DNA of 64,000 nt, from positions 1,612,001-1,676,000 of the forward strand of contig CP077641.1 of the NCBI GenBank assembly GCA_019056435.1. Reading direction: 5' to 3'. The notes under the pieces are model-generated. The model worked only from the letters and a program-made list of their open reading frames with translations, did not search any database and was not told the DNA's origin. Positions 1-15,284 of the stretch are shown here, in pieces. Within the stretch, counting starts at the first letter, position 1. Every line of letters begins with the position of its first letter. This stretch comes from Stutzerimonas stutzeri (GTDB taxonomy: Bacteria; Pseudomonadota; Gammaproteobacteria; Pseudomonadales; Pseudomonadaceae). Position numbers and translations under genes: made by a program.

Positions 1-30
1 GGTCCCGTCTGATCTACGAGGTCACATTTC

Positions 31-1164
31 ATGCCGTTCAAGCCAGCCAGTGCTGCCCTGGGTACCCTATTCGCCGTCGCCGTGCTCATCGCCGGATGCC
101 AGGACGAAGCGGCGCCGCCTGCCGACGCGCAACAGCCTGAGGCACCGCAGGTTGGCATCGTGACACTGCAGGCCGAGCCCTATGCACTCACTACCGTCCT
201 GCCGGGCAGGGCGCAGCCCTACCGGATCGCCGAGGTGCGGCCGCAGGTCGATGGCATCATCCAGAAGCGCCTGTTCACCGAAGGCAGCGATGTAAAGGCT
301 GGACAGCAGCTCTATCAGATCGATGATGCCCTCTATCAGGCCACCTACAAGAGTACCCAAGCCAGTCTGGCATCGGCTAAATCACTGGCCGATCGTTACG
401 CCCTGCTGGTGAAGGAGCAGGCGGTGAGCCAGCAGGCCCATGACGAAGCGCGTGCGGCCAGCCTGCAGGCGGAGGCCGAGCTCGAGCGCGCCCGCATCAA
501 CGTCCGCTATACCAAGGTGATGGCGCCTATCTCCGGCCGCATCGGCCGCTCGGCAGTGACCGAAGGCGCTCTGGTCAGCGCTGGGCAGACGCAGGCGCTG
601 GCGGTGATCCAGCAGCTCGATCCGATCTACGTCGACGTCACGCAGCCCGCGCGGGACCTGCTCAGTCTGCGGCGTGACCTTGCCGAAGGACGTCTGGAGA
701 AGGCCGGTGACAACGCCGCCAAGGCGACCCTGACGCTGGAAGATGGCAGCGCCTATCCGCATGAAGGCAAGCTGGAGTTTTCCGAAGTGTCGGTGGATTC
801 GGGCACCGGGTCCGTCGTGCTGCGCGCCGTGTTCCCCAACCCAGACAAGGTATTGATGCCTGGCATGTTCGTGCACGCGCAGCTGGTTGCCGGGGTCAAG
901 AGCGAAGCGATCCTCGCCCCGCAACAGGGCGTGACGCGCACTCCGACCGGGGAGGCCACCGCCATGGTGGTCGGCGCCGATGACAAGGTCGAAGTTCGCA
1001 AGATCGCGGCAGCACGCACCGTCGGCAACCGCTGGTTGGTCACCGAAGGCCTGGAGCCCGGGGACCGCCTGATTACCGAGGGGCTGCAGTTCATCCGTCC
1101 GGGTGTCCAGGTCAAGCCGGTGCCGGCGACCAACGTCGCTCCCGTTCAGTCGCAAGCCCAGTAA
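31..1164 (+). CDS. mexA: RND efflux periplasmic adaptor lipoprotein, MexA type
   Basis: Membrane-fusion subunit of a tripartite multidrug efflux pump; it links the inner-membrane RND transporter to the outer-membrane channel. The 377-residue protein has a lipoprotein signal peptide with lipobox LIAGC (Cys23). A biotinyl-lipoyl-like half (VRPQVDGIIQKRLFTEGSDV) is followed by an alpha-hairpin (about 100-165) and beta-barrel/membrane-proximal domains (EGALVSAGQ, later GLEPGDRLITEGLQFIRPG). Length is normal for AcrA/MexA. It is first in a tight operon with the pump and channel genes. The later gene order (RhlE helicase, metF, ahcY) matches the Pseudomonas mexAB-oprM neighbourhood, which favours mexA/ttgA over other RND adaptors. 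The repressor gene expected upstream would lie outside the window. Confidence 0.93.
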   Translation: MPFKPASAALGTLFAVAVLIAGCQDEAAPPADAQQPEAPQVGIVTLQAEPYALTTVLPGRAQPYRIAEVRPQVDGIIQKRLFTEGSDVKAGQQLYQIDDALYQATYKSTQASLASAKSLADRYALLVKEQAVSQQAHDEARAASLQAEAELERARINVRYTKVMAPISGRIGRSAVTEGALVSAGQTQALAVIQQLDPIYVDVTQPARDLLSLRRDLAEGRLEKAGDNAAKATLTLEDGSAYPHEGKLEFSEVSVDSGTGSVVLRAVFPNPDKVLMPGMFVHAQLVAGVKSEAILAPQQGVTRTPTGEATAMVVGADDKVEVRKIAAARTVGNRWLVTEGLEPGDRLITEGLQFIRPGVQVKPVPATNVAPVQSQAQ

Positions 1165-1188
1165 GGCCGAGCCGAGGATTAATCTTTA

Positions 1189-4100
1189 ATGTCCAGATTC
1201 TTTATCGACCGGCCCATTTTTGCCTGGGTGATCGCACTGGTCATCATGCTGGCGGGCACGTTGTCCATCCTGTCCTTGCCGGTTCAGCAGTATCCCAGCA
1301 TCGCGCCGCCTGCGGTCGGCATCTCGGTGAACTACCCGGGTGCGTCGGCGCAGACCGTGCAGGATACGGTGGTGCAAGTCATCGAGCAGCAGCTGAACGG
1401 CATCGACGGCCTGCGCTACATGTCTTCGGAGAGCAATTCCGACGGCAGCATGACCATCACCGTGACCTTCGAGCAGGGTACCGACCCTGACATCGCACAG
1501 GTCCAAGTACAGAACAAGCTGCAGTTGGCCACGCCACTGCTGCCGCTGGAAGTGCAGCAGCAGGGCATTCGGGTGACCAAGGCGGTACGCAACTTCCTGA
1601 TGGTCATCGGCGTGGTATCCACGGACGGCAGCATGACCCGTGGCGACCTTTCGGACTACATCGTTTCCAACATTCAGGATCCCATTTCGCGTACCTCGGG
1701 CGTGGGTGACTTCCAGGTATTCGGTTCGCAGTACGCCATGCGGATCTGGCTCGACCCGGCCAAGCTGAACAACTTCGCGCTGACGCCAAGCGACGTGGGG
1801 CAGGCGATCGAAGCGCAGAACGTCCAGGTGTCCGCGGGGCAGTTCGGTGGCCTGCCAGCCGTGCCGGGGCAGCAGCTGAGTGCAACGATCATCGGCAAGA
1901 CACGTCTGCAGACGCCGGAGCAGTTCCGCGAGATCCTGCTGAAGGTCAATAGCGACGGTTCGCAGGTACGCCTGGGGGATGTCGCCCGGGTCGAGCTGGC
2001 GGAGCAGAGTGCGGCGATCAGCGCCCTCTACAACGGCATGCCGGCCTCCGCCATGGCGATCAAGCTGGCAACGGGCGCCAACGCGCTGGACACCGCCAAT
2101 GCGGTGCGCGCGACTATCGAGGAGCTGAAGCCGTTCTTCCCGGCCGGGATGGAAGTCGTCTATCCCTACGACACCTCTCCGGTGGTGTCGGCTTCGATCA
2201 CGGGCGTGGTCCATACCTTGTTCGAGGCCATCGCGCTGGTCTTCCTGGTGATGTACCTGTTCCTGCAGAATTTCCGCGCCACCTTGATCCCGACGCTCGC
2301 CGTACCGGTGGTTCTGCTCGGGACGTTTGGCGTCCTTGCGGCGTTCGGCTTCAGCGTCAACACGCTCACCATGTTCGCCATGGTTCTGGCGATCGGCCTG
2401 CTGGTGGATGACGCCATCGTCGTGGTGGAAAACGTCGAGCGGGTAATGGCCGAAGAAGGGCTGTCGCCTCGCGAGGCGACGCGCAAATCCATGTCGCAGA
2501 TTCAGGGCGCGCTCGTCGGTATCGGGCTGGTGCTATCGGCCGTATTCGTGCCCATGGCTTTCTTCGGTGGTTCGACGGGCGTGATTTACCGGCAGTTTGC
2601 AATCACCATCGCCTCGGCCATGACGCTGTCGGTGCTGGTCGCGCTGATTTTCACCCCAGCGCTCTGCGCCACACTGCTCAAGCCCATCGCCAAGGGGCAG
2701 CATCACGAAAAGCGCGGTTTCTTCGGCTGGTTCAACCGAACCTTCGAGCGTGGCGTGGGTGGCTACGAGAAAGGCGTGCGCAGCGTGCTCAAGCGCAAGA
2801 TTCCGTTCCTGCTGCTGTACGGTGTGATCGTTGCGATCATGGCGGTGCTCTTCACCCGGCTGCCCAGCTCGTTCCTGCCTGATGAGGACCAGGGTGTGCT
2901 GTTCGTCCAGGTCCAGACGCCAGCCGGCTCGACCGCCCAGCGCACCCAGCAGACGATCGATGCGATGCGTGAGTACCTGTTGAAGGAAGAATCGGATGTG
3001 GTGAAGTCCGTGTTCACCGTAACCGGCTTCAACTTTGCCGGGCGCGGGCAGAATTCGGGCCTGGCGTTCATCGGCCTGAAACCCTGGGATGAGCGCACCG
3101 GCGAAGGTCAGGACGTTGCGTCCCTGGCCCAGCGTGCCCAGGCTCGCTTCGCCTCGTTCCGCGACGCCATGGTGTTCGCCTTTGCGCCGCCGGCGGTAAT
3201 GGAGCTGGGTAACGCCACGGGCTTCAACCTGTTCCTCCAGGACCGGGCGGGCGTTGGCCATGATGTGCTCATGAATGCGCGCAACCAGTTTCTCGGACTG
3301 GCGGCCGAGCACCCCGCCCTGGCTGGGGTGCGCCCCAACGGACTTAACGACGAACCGCAATATCAGCTCCAGATCGATGACGAGAAGGCGCGGGTGCTGG
3401 GGGTCTCGCTGAGCGCGATCAACCAGACCCTGTCGATCGGCTGGGGTTCGAGCTATGTCAATGACTTCATCGACCGGGGTCGCGTCAAGCGGGTGTACAT
3501 GCAGGGCGAAGCCAGTGCCCGGATGAACCCCGAGGACCTCGACAAGTGGTACGTACGCAACGACGCCGGCGAGATGGTGCCGTTTAGCGCCTTTGCCAGT
3601 GGCGAATGGGTCTATGGCTCGCCCAAACTGTCGCGCTACAACGGCGTCTCGGCAATGGAGATTCTCGGTCAGGCGGCTCCGGGCTACAGCTCCGGCGATG
3701 CCATGGCCGCTGTAGAGGAGATCGCGCAAAAGCTGCCTCAGGGGGTGGGTATCTCCTGGACGGGCCTGTCCTACGAGGAACGGTTGTCGGGCGATCAGGC
3801 TCCGGCGCTGTACGCCTTGTCCTTGCTGGTGGTGTTCCTCTGTCTGGCAGCACTGTACGAAAGCTGGTCGATTCCGTTTGCCGTCATGCTCGTGGTGCCA
3901 CTGGGTGTGATCGGTGCGCTGCTGGCGACGCTGGGGCGTGGTTTGTCGAACGACGTGTTCTTCCAGGTCGGTCTGCTGACGACCATCGGCCTCACCGCGA
4001 AGAACGCGATCCTGATCGTCGAGTTCGCCAAGGATCTGCATGAGGAGGGTATGAGCCGATTCGATGCCGCGGTACAGGCTTGCCGCATGCGACTCCGTCC

Positions 4101-4326
4101 CATCGTCATGACCTCGCTGGCCTTCACGCTCGGCGTGGTTCCGCTTGCGCTCGCCAGCGGCGCCGGAGCCGGCAGCTCGCATGCCATCGGTACGGGCGTC
4201 ATCGGTGGCATGGTGACCGCTACCCTGCTGGTGATTTTCTGGGTGCCGTTGTTCTATGTTCTGGTGTCCTCGCTGGGTGATCGCAAGAAAGACGCCCCCG
4301 AAGCGCCTAATGGAGATGCGCAATGA
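1189..4326 (+). CDS. mexB: RND multidrug efflux transporter, MexB type
   Basis: Inner-membrane proton-driven drug exporter of the HAE1 RND family. At 1045 residues it is full length: N-terminal [12 protein letters not shown] helix, first periplasmic loop, and the TM4 proton-relay motif [16 protein letters not shown] carrying the paired aspartates. The second large periplasmic loop contains [20 protein letters not shown] and the C-terminal helix block [15 protein letters not shown] follows. It starts 24 bases after the adaptor gene, with a GAGG ribosome-binding site in the gap. The stop overlaps the start of the channel gene (ATGA), so the two are probably translationally coupled. Substrates cannot be read from sequence; MexB/TtgB relatives export beta-lactams, quinolones, dyes and solvents. 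Confidence 0.95.
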   Translation: MSRFFIDRPIFAWVIALVIMLAGTLSILSLPVQQYPSIAPPAVGISVNYPGASAQTVQDTVVQVIEQQLNGIDGLRYMSSESNSDGSMTITVTFEQGTDPDIAQVQVQNKLQLATPLLPLEVQQQGIRVTKAVRNFLMVIGVVSTDGSMTRGDLSDYIVSNIQDPISRTSGVGDFQVFGSQYAMRIWLDPAKLNNFALTPSDVGQAIEAQNVQVSAGQFGGLPAVPGQQLSATIIGKTRLQTPEQFREILLKVNSDGSQVRLGDVARVELAEQSAAISALYNGMPASAMAIKLATGANALDTANAVRATIEELKPFFPAGMEVVYPYDTSPVVSASITGVVHTLFEAIALVFLVMYLFLQNFRATLIPTLAVPVVLLGTFGVLAAFGFSVNTLTMFAMVLAIGLLVDDAIVVVENVERVMAEEGLSPREATRKSMSQIQGALVGIGLVLSAVFVPMAFFGGSTGVIYRQFAITIASAMTLSVLVALIFTPALCATLLKPIAKGQHHEKRGFFGWFNRTFERGVGGYEKGVRSVLKRKIPFLLLYGVIVAIMAVLFTRLPSSFLPDEDQGVLFVQVQTPAGSTAQRTQQTIDAMREYLLKEESDVVKSVFTVTGFNFAGRGQNSGLAFIGLKPWDERTGEGQDVASLAQRAQARFASFRDAMVFAFAPPAVMELGNATGFNLFLQDRAGVGHDVLMNARNQFLGLAAEHPALAGVRPNGLNDEPQYQLQIDDEKARVLGVSLSAINQTLSIGWGSSYVNDFIDRGRVKRVYMQGEASARMNPEDLDKWYVRNDAGEMVPFSAFASGEWVYGSPKLSRYNGVSAMEILGQAAPGYSSGDAMAAVEEIAQKLPQGVGISWTGLSYEERLSGDQAPALYALSLLVVFLCLAALYESWSIPFAVMLVVPLGVIGALLATLGRGLSNDVFFQVGLLTTIGLTAKNAILIVEFAKDLHEEGMSRFDAAVQACRMRLRPIVMTSLAFTLGVVPLALASGAGAGSSHAIGTGVIGGMVTATLLVIFWVPLFYVLVSSLGDRKKDAPEAPNGDAQ

Positions 4327-5753
4327 ACAAGTCCGTATTGACGTTGGCGTTGCTGGCGGCCCTTAGCGGTTGCTCGCTGATTCCCGAATACCAGCGCCCC
4401 GACGTGCCCACCGCCCGAGCCTGGCCCGAGGGCGAGGCCTATGCCGGTACTGATGGCGCGGTGGCGGGGCAGCAGGCGCCGCTGGGCTGGGAAGCCTTCT
4501 TCCGTGATCCGACACTGCGTCAACTGATAGGCGTGGCACTGGAGAACAATCGGGACTTGCGCGCAGCTGCGTTGAATGTCGAGGCGTATCGCGCCCTGTA
4601 CCGCATTCAGCGCGCCGACCTGCTGCCGGCCGTCTCGGCTGACGGCTCCGGCAGCCGCACCCGTACCCCGGGGGATCTCAACCAGTCCGGGCAAAGCGCA
4701 ATCAGCTCTCAGTACAGCGCCACCTTAGGCGTCTCGTGGGAGCTCGATCTGTTCGGCCGATTGGGCAGCCTTCGTGAGCAGGCCTTGCAGGAATTCTTCG
4801 CCACGGCGGCGGCGCAGCGCAGCACCCAGATCAGCCTGATCGCCAGTGTCGCCAATGCGTGGCTGACCTTGCAGGCCGATCAGGCATTGCTGCAGGTCAG
4901 CCGCGATACGCTCAAGACCTATGAGGAAAGCCTGTCGCTCACCCAGCACAGCTTCGATGTGGGCGTCGCGTCATCGCTCGAGCTGAGCCAGGCCCGTAGC
5001 GCCGTGGACACGGCGCGCGTCAGCATCGAGCGCTACACCCGGCAGGTCGCTCAGGACCGCAATGCCTTGATTCAGCTGCTCGGGCAGAACCTGCCCACCG
5101 GCCTTGCATCTGCCGGGGATCTCGAGCGGGACCAGCTGGCGCCGGTGCCTGTTGGGCTGCCTTCCGACCTGCTCTACAAGCGTCCTGACATCATCCAGGC
5201 CGAGTATCAGCTGCGTGCGGCCAACGCGAACATCGGGGCGGCACGGGCCGCGTTCTTTCCGAGCATCAGCCTGACGGGGGCGGCAGGTAGCGCCAGTAGT
5301 GAGCTGTCCGGCCTGTTCGAAGGGGGATCGCGGTACTGGAACTTCTCGCCGAGCATCAGCGTGCCGATCTTCAACGCCGGCCAGCTGCGCGCCAACCTCG
5401 ATTACGCACAGATCAGCCGCAACATCCAGGTCGCGCAATACGAGTCGGCGATCCAGGCTGCGTTCCGCGAGGTGTCCGACGGCCTGGCCGCGCAGGCGAC
5501 CTATATCCGTCAGGTGCAAGCCCAGCGAGACCTGCTGGAAACCAGCGAGGATTACTACCGTCTGGCCGAGCGCCGCTATCGTACCGGGGTCGATAGCTAC
5601 CTGACGCTTCTGGATGCTCAGCGGCAGCTGTTCGAGGTCAAGCAGCAGTACATCACGGATCGTCTCGCGCAGATGACCAGTGAGGTCGATCTGTTCAAGG
5701 CGTTGGGCGGCGGCTGGGATGCCCAGGCGCATCCGCTGCCCGCTGAGGGCTGA
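4323..5753 (+). CDS. oprM: Outer-membrane efflux channel lipoprotein, OprM type
   Basis: TolC-like outer-membrane factor that completes the efflux pump. The 476-residue protein carries a lipoprotein signal (ALLAALSGC, Cys17) and two repeats of the outer-membrane efflux protein fold. Visible motifs are WELDLFGRL, a central [20 protein letters not shown] and [16 protein letters not shown]. The start overlaps the stop of the transporter gene by four bases. A strong bidirectional terminator follows the stop, so this is the last gene of the operon. Confidence 0.94.
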   Translation: MNKSVLTLALLAALSGCSLIPEYQRPDVPTARAWPEGEAYAGTDGAVAGQQAPLGWEAFFRDPTLRQLIGVALENNRDLRAAALNVEAYRALYRIQRADLLPAVSADGSGSRTRTPGDLNQSGQSAISSQYSATLGVSWELDLFGRLGSLREQALQEFFATAAAQRSTQISLIASVANAWLTLQADQALLQVSRDTLKTYEESLSLTQHSFDVGVASSLELSQARSAVDTARVSIERYTRQVAQDRNALIQLLGQNLPTGLASAGDLERDQLAPVPVGLPSDLLYKRPDIIQAEYQLRAANANIGAARAAFFPSISLTGAAGSASSELSGLFEGGSRYWNFSPSISVPIFNAGQLRANLDYAQISRNIQVAQYESAIQAAFREVSDGLAAQATYIRQVQAQRDLLETSEDYYRLAERRYRTGVDSYLTLLDAQRQLFEVKQQYITDRLAQMTSEVDLFKALGGGWDAQAHPLPAEG

Positions 5754-5767
5754 CACGCCAGCCAAAT

Positions 5768-5803
5768 AAAAACGCCGCCCTGGTTGCCCAGGGCGGCGTT
5801 TTT
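5768..5803. terminator. Bidirectional rho-independent terminator between oprM and rhlE
   Basis: A perfect 16-bp inverted repeat (arms 5768-5783 and 5788-5803, four-base TTGC loop) starts with an A run and ends with a T run, so it has a U-tract on both strands. It lies between convergent genes and can end both transcripts. Confidence 0.92.
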
Positions 5804-5819
5804 CATGGTCAAGCCTGGC

Positions 5820-7614
<1,795 letters not shown>

Positions 7615-7846
7615 GAGAAATCCTGTCTTGTTAGGGCGATGCCCTGGGATGGTCATGCCTGGCCTGAATCGCGACTGGCGTGCGATCCCGTCCGGTCCTG
7701 CCGCATCTGCTGATGCCGGCATCCGGGCGTAAGCCTGGCGGAAGCGCGGAGTATAACAGAGCCTGTTCACACCGCATTGGTACGACAGTGTGGCAGTTCG
7801 CAGGTTCATTGACCAGCTCCCAATTTTGCGGGAGCTGGTCAGTGAT
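7615..7846. other. Intergenic stretch upstream of rhlE
   Basis: About 230 bases between the rhlE start and the metF stop. Apart from the hairpin at 7810-7841 I see no gene. The rhlE promoter must lie here, but no hexamer pair is convincing enough to place. Confidence 0.5.
7810..7841 (-). terminator. Stem-loop after metF
   Basis: Perfect 12-bp inverted repeat (7810-7821 with 7830-7841, eight-base loop) starting six bases after the metF stop on the minus strand. There is no U-tract on either side, so it may be a 3' end stabiliser or weak terminator rather than a classical intrinsic terminator. Confidence 0.6.
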
Positions 7847-8698
7847 TCAGCGTGCCAGCTTCAGGTTGTGCCACACCGCCAGGCTGGGCTCGGCCTGGTT
7901 CAGGGTATAGAAATGGAGTCCCGGGGCGCCGCCCGCGAGCAGTTCCTCGCACATCTCAGAGATGACTTGCGTGCCGAACGCCTGGATGCTAGCCATGTCG
8001 TCGCCGTAGGCCTCGAGCTGCTTGCGCACCCAGCGCGGAATCTCCGCGCCGCAGGCATCGGAGAAGCGGGCCAGCTTGCTGTAGTTGGTGATCGGCATGA
8101 TGCCGGGCACGATGGGCGTATCGACGCCCAGCTTGCGGACCCGCTCGACGAAATAGAAGTAGCAGTCAGCATTGAAGAAGTACTGGGTGATGGCACTGTC
8201 GGCGCCAGCCCGAGCCTTGCGTACGAAGTTCGCCAGGTCGTCTTCGAAATTGCGCGCTTGCGGATGCATTTCCGGGTAGGCGGCGATCTCGATATGGAAG
8301 TGGTCGCCGGTCTCGGCGCGAATGAACTCCACCAGCTCGTTGGCATAGCGCAGCTCGCCGCTGGCCATGCCCATACCCGACGGCAGGTCGCCGCGCAGGG
8401 CGACGATGCGCTGGATGCCGGCATCCTGGTAGACGTTCAGCAGCTCACGCAGCTCGGCCTTGGTATCGCCGACGCAGGACAGGTGCGGCGCGGTGGGGAT
8501 CTTTACCTCGCCGTCGAGCTGCAGCACGGTGTTGAGCGTGCGGTCGCGTGTCGAGCCGCCGGCACCGTAGGTGCAGGAGAAAAAATCAGGTTTGTATTCG
8601 GCCAGCCGGTGTGCGGTGGTCAGCAGTTTTTCGTGCCCGGCTTCGGTCTTGGTAGGGAAGAACTCGAAGCTGATGGAGGGGCGAAGGGATGTGCTCAT
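7847..8698 (-). CDS. metF: 5,10-methylenetetrahydrofolate reductase
   Basis: FAD-dependent enzyme that reduces 5,10-methylene-THF to 5-methyl-THF, the methyl donor for methionine synthesis. The 283-residue protein starts SISFEFFPTKTEAG and contains FSCTYGAGGSTRD and later VPGIMPITNYSKL, all typical of MetF. Length is standard. It is downstream of ahcY in the same orientation, so methyl supply and SAH recycling sit side by side. The leader contains an 18-base palindrome described separately. Confidence 0.96.
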   Translation of the reverse strand: MSTSLRPSISFEFFPTKTEAGHEKLLTTAHRLAEYKPDFFSCTYGAGGSTRDRTLNTVLQLDGEVKIPTAPHLSCVGDTKAELRELLNVYQDAGIQRIVALRGDLPSGMGMASGELRYANELVEFIRAETGDHFHIEIAAYPEMHPQARNFEDDLANFVRKARAGADSAITQYFFNADCYFYFVERVRKLGVDTPIVPGIMPITNYSKLARFSDACGAEIPRWVRKQLEAYGDDMASIQAFGTQVISEMCEELLAGGAPGLHFYTLNQAEPSLAVWHNLKLAR

Positions 8699-8715
8699 GG
8701 AACGAATCCGGGTGG

Positions 8716-8733
8716 TTGGGCGCGTGCGCCCAA
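8716..8733 (-). promoter_or_regulatory. Palindrome in the metF leader
   Basis: Eight-base arms TTGGGCGC and GCGCCCAA flank a two-base centre, ending 18 bases upstream of the metF start codon. It can form a hairpin next to the ribosome-binding region or serve as a dimeric operator. No known motif is recognised. Confidence 0.45.
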
Positions 8734-8746
8734 AACGTCCTTTATC

Positions 8747-8819
8747 GCGGGAGGCCGAAGGCTTGAACCTGAAAGAAAGCGGCTGTGCCGTCTCGTCATC
8801 CAGTGCTCTGGCCTCCCGC
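8747..8819 (-). repeat. Long-range inverted repeat between ahcY and metF
   Basis: GCGGGAGGCC at 8747-8756 is exactly complementary to GGCCTCCCGC at 8810-8819, enclosing 53 bases. It lies directly after the ahcY stop on the minus strand and could form a 10-bp stem in the ahcY-metF intergenic RNA. The function is unknown; an attenuator or 3' processing structure is possible. Confidence 0.45.
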
Positions 8820-8832
8820 CTCCAGCGGCTTT

Positions 8833-10239
<1,407 letters not shown>

Positions 10240-10269
10240 TGAAGAGTTCTCCATTCGTTTTGTGCGAAT

Positions 10270-10413
10270 GGGCGCCGTTGATGCGTATGGTTAACGCCCT
10301 GTCCGAGCCTGACAGGTGGAGCCGTCTGGATCTGCTGCGGCGCGACAGGTCAGCCGCGCGGCTTGCGAGATTTAGAACAGGCTTCCGCCCTGCTGCAGCG
10401 CCCCTCGGACAGG
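10270..10413 (-). promoter_or_regulatory. SAH riboswitch controlling ahcY
   Basis: On the minus strand the ahcY leader carries the hallmark blocks of the SAH aptamer. These are CTGTCCGAGGGGCGCTGCAG at its 5' end (10413 downward), then GTCAGGCTCGGACAGGGCG near 10313-10295, then AACGGCGCCC at 10279-10270. The first and second blocks pair as P1 (CTGTCCGAG with CTCGGACAG), and GGCGC and GGCGCC can form the pseudoknot. The aptamer ends about 30 bases before the ahcY start. SAH riboswitches are known upstream of ahcY in pseudomonads and turn expression on when SAH accumulates. Confidence 0.9.
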
Positions 10414-10456
10414 TGGCGGGCACGGCCGAACGGTGTCGGCTGTGTGAAACCCGGCG

Positions 10457-10485
10457 AGTATAGCCGTGCCCGCGGGCAATCCCAA
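10457..10485 (-). promoter_or_regulatory. Sigma-70 promoter of the ahcY riboswitch transcript
   Basis: Minus strand: -35 TTGGGA (10485-10480), 17-base spacer, -10 TATACT (10462-10457). The predicted transcription start near 10450 is about 37 bases before the SAH aptamer, consistent with transcription through the riboswitch. Confidence 0.7.
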
Positions 10486-10492
10486 GCCCGAC

Positions 10493-11746
<1,254 letters not shown>

Positions 11747-11916
11747 GCGGATTTCAGGGCCTGTCAGGTGGGTGGTGTTCTGTTGACCCTGCCCGGCCCG
11801 GATTGGTGCCGAGCGGCCACCGGCCTCCGGCGGACGAACTCCTCACGCATCCTGCGGGTCGAAGCCTCAGGGTTCGGTGAACCTCGCCGGGCGAATGTCC
11901 TCAGGAGCTGCCAACC

Positions 11917-12351
11917 ATGAACATCGCGTTCCGTGCTGTCCTGCTAGCCGTTGCCGCCATGCTGAGCCTGCCGGCGGCGGCCAATTCCTGCTACGTCACC
12001 GTCGATACGTCGGGCGCCGTGCCGCCGCCTGTGGTGACGGAAAAGTGCTTCGAATACCAGGGCGTCGAAGATGACGCCATCGATTGGGTCTGCCAGGACA
12101 ACGAGGCAGTGAAGAACACCCGCAACGAAATCCGCGACAGCTGCCCGACTGGTTATTTCGGCGTCTGTACCGCCGCCATGACGCCCGAAACCTTGGCGAA
12201 TGAGCGCGCCACCGGCAGCCAGGCGACCGATACGCCCGCACCGACGACCGTGCCGGAGGATGCGCGCATCGTGACCTACAACTACGCCGCGAGTGATCGT
12301 GCGCAAGCCAAGATCGATTGCGAAAGCGCGGGCGGTCAATGGTCGCAGTAA
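11917..12351 (+). CDS. Secreted cysteine-containing protein of unknown function
   Basis: A 144-residue protein with an N-terminal signal peptide (FRAVLLAVAAMLSLPAAA, cleavage near residue 22). The mature part has at least six cysteines (SCYV, EKCFEY, WVCQDN, DSCPTG, GVCTAA, DCESAG) that could form disulfides in the periplasm. An AGGAG ribosome-binding site precedes the ATG. The GQWSQ ending and spaced Cys pairs do not match a family I recognise. The next gene encodes a cytochrome-like lipoprotein, but co-function is only a guess. Confidence 0.75.
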   Translation: MNIAFRAVLLAVAAMLSLPAAANSCYVTVDTSGAVPPPVVTEKCFEYQGVEDDAIDWVCQDNEAVKNTRNEIRDSCPTGYFGVCTAAMTPETLANERATGSQATDTPAPTTVPEDARIVTYNYAASDRAQAKIDCESAGGQWSQ

Positions 12352-12418
12352 GCCGGTTTGGCGAATCGATTGGCAGCGGGGATAATCGCGGCCCGTCCCG
12401 TTGCTGATCGAGTGGCCC

Positions 12419-12865
12419 ATGAAGTTGCTGCCGTTGTGTGTTTCGCTGCTTGCCGTCCTCGCCGTGTCCGGCTGCGACCGTATCGACCCCAATTCCCCGC
12501 TCGGCAAGCGTAAGGCGATCTATCAGCAGATGCTCGACGTCAAGGAGGACCTGGGCGGGATGCTGCGAGGTCGCCTGGCGTTCGATCCGCAGGGTTTTGC
12601 CAGCGGTGCGGTGACGCTCGATGACCTGTCGCGCCAGCCGTGGCAGTACTACCCCGAGGCCAAGGAGGCGGGTAGCGATGCGCGTGATGAAGTCTGGCAG
12701 CAGCAGGCGCGGTTCAACGAACTGGCGCGTGAGCTCGAGGCGCGCACCGCGGCGCTGGTATCTGCGACCACGTCAGGCCCGTTGACGGCTGCAGGTGTCG
12801 CACCGGCGTTCCAGCAGGTCGAAGACGCCTGCGAGGCCTGCCACAAGGAGTTTCGCAACTATTGA
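12419..12865 (+). CDS. Cytochrome c'-like (class II) heme lipoprotein
   Basis: Start chosen at the ATG giving a compact lipoprotein signal (LPLCVSLLAVLAVSGC, Cys17), 148 residues in all. Near the C-terminus it has a single CEACH heme-attachment motif followed by KEFRNY, the arrangement of four-helix class II cytochromes c. Helical segments before it (IYQQMLDVKEDLGGMLRGRL) fit that fold. Likely anchored to a membrane facing the periplasm. Members bind NO or act in electron transfer; the role here is not shown. Confidence 0.82.
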   Translation: MKLLPLCVSLLAVLAVSGCDRIDPNSPLGKRKAIYQQMLDVKEDLGGMLRGRLAFDPQGFASGAVTLDDLSRQPWQYYPEAKEAGSDARDEVWQQQARFNELARELEARTAALVSATTSGPLTAAGVAPAFQQVEDACEACHKEFRNY

Positions 12866-12888
12866 TCCGCTGGCGCCTGGACGACCGG

Positions 12889-13269
12889 TCAGCGCTTGGC
12901 CGCCTCGAGTTGCCGACGGGCATGATCGAGGCGCCGCTTGCTCAGTTCGATCCGCGCCGGATCGCCGCTGCCCAGCGCTTCGCGCAGCTGGGCTTCGCGC
13001 TTGTCGGCCAGGCGCGTCGCCCGCTCGATCGCCAGGTGATTGGGTTGCACCGGAGTGACGCCGCGGCACTGCTTGGCCAGCGCCTGCAGCTGCTCTTCCA
13101 GGGCGCTGCGTCTGGCCTTGTCGCCCTTTAGTCGCGCTTCGGTGATCTGCTCACCAATCGCTCGTCTTGCGTCGGCGCAAGGGTCTGCTGGGTCCGGTGC
13201 CGCCATCGCCCATTGCCCCAGACCGGCACAGAGGGCCAATGGAAGCAGGATGTATCGCCTGGCAATCAT
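12889..13269 (-). CDS. DUF1090 (YqjC-like) periplasmic protein
   Basis: A 126-residue protein with a signal peptide (LPLALCAGLGQWAMA) and a charged, helical mature region. DPCADARRAIGEQITEAR and ALAKQCRG place two cysteines around a coiled-coil-like stretch, as in the DUF1090 family. Family function is unknown. It is convergent with the cytochrome-like gene and downstream of ligB in the same direction. Confidence 0.75.
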   Translation of the reverse strand: MIARRYILLPLALCAGLGQWAMAAPDPADPCADARRAIGEQITEARLKGDKARRSALEEQLQALAKQCRGVTPVQPNHLAIERATRLADKREAQLREALGSGDPARIELSKRRLDHARRQLEAAKR

Positions 13270-13317
13270 GCACGCTCCGTTCTTATTGTTCTTGCCTTGA
13301 GACTGAAGCAGGGCCGC

Positions 13318-15012
<1,695 letters not shown>

Positions 15013-15026
15013 TCAAATGGGGGCGC

Positions 15027-15218
15027 TCATGATGCCGTGATGCGGCGCAGCTCGCCGTGCGCTGGCTCATGTTGAATGCGCAGCGCGATGCCTTGCTCCT
15101 GGCGTGCGGACTGAACCATGTCCGCCCCTGACGGCCTGAACAACACATTGTGCCGACGCATGCCGGGCGCCAGGTCAGGCTGCGTGCTGGCGGCCCGGCA
15201 TGCTTCGAACCATGTCAT
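15027..15218 (-). CDS. Possible small protein of unknown function
   Basis: An open frame on the minus strand upstream of ligB could encode 63 residues starting MTWFEACRAASTQP. It has no convincing ribosome-binding site, family or partner. Composition is protein-like, but it may be a chance frame in a GC-rich intergenic region. Confidence 0.25.
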   Translation of the reverse strand: MTWFEACRAASTQPDLAPGMRRHNVLFRPSGADMVQSARQEQGIALRIQHEPAHGELRRITAS

Positions 15219-15223
15219 GTCGG

Positions 15224-15253
15224 TTAGCACGCTAAACAAACGCGCCTTACAAT
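15224..15253 (+). promoter_or_regulatory. Promoter of the ABC exporter operon
   Basis: TTAGCA (15224-15229), 18-base spacer and TACAAT (15248-15253) give a plausible sigma-70 promoter with a start near 15260, just ahead of the GTG start at 15285. The -35 region overlaps the small palindrome TTAGCACGCTAA (15224-15235), which could be an operator half-site. Confidence 0.5.
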
Positions 15254-15284
15254 CGCCAGCCAACCCTTGCGGAGTTACCCAGCA

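Noticed and set aside
2533-4323. Minus-strand open frame opposite mexB
   Set aside because: Antisense shadow of a conserved transporter gene; no independent support.
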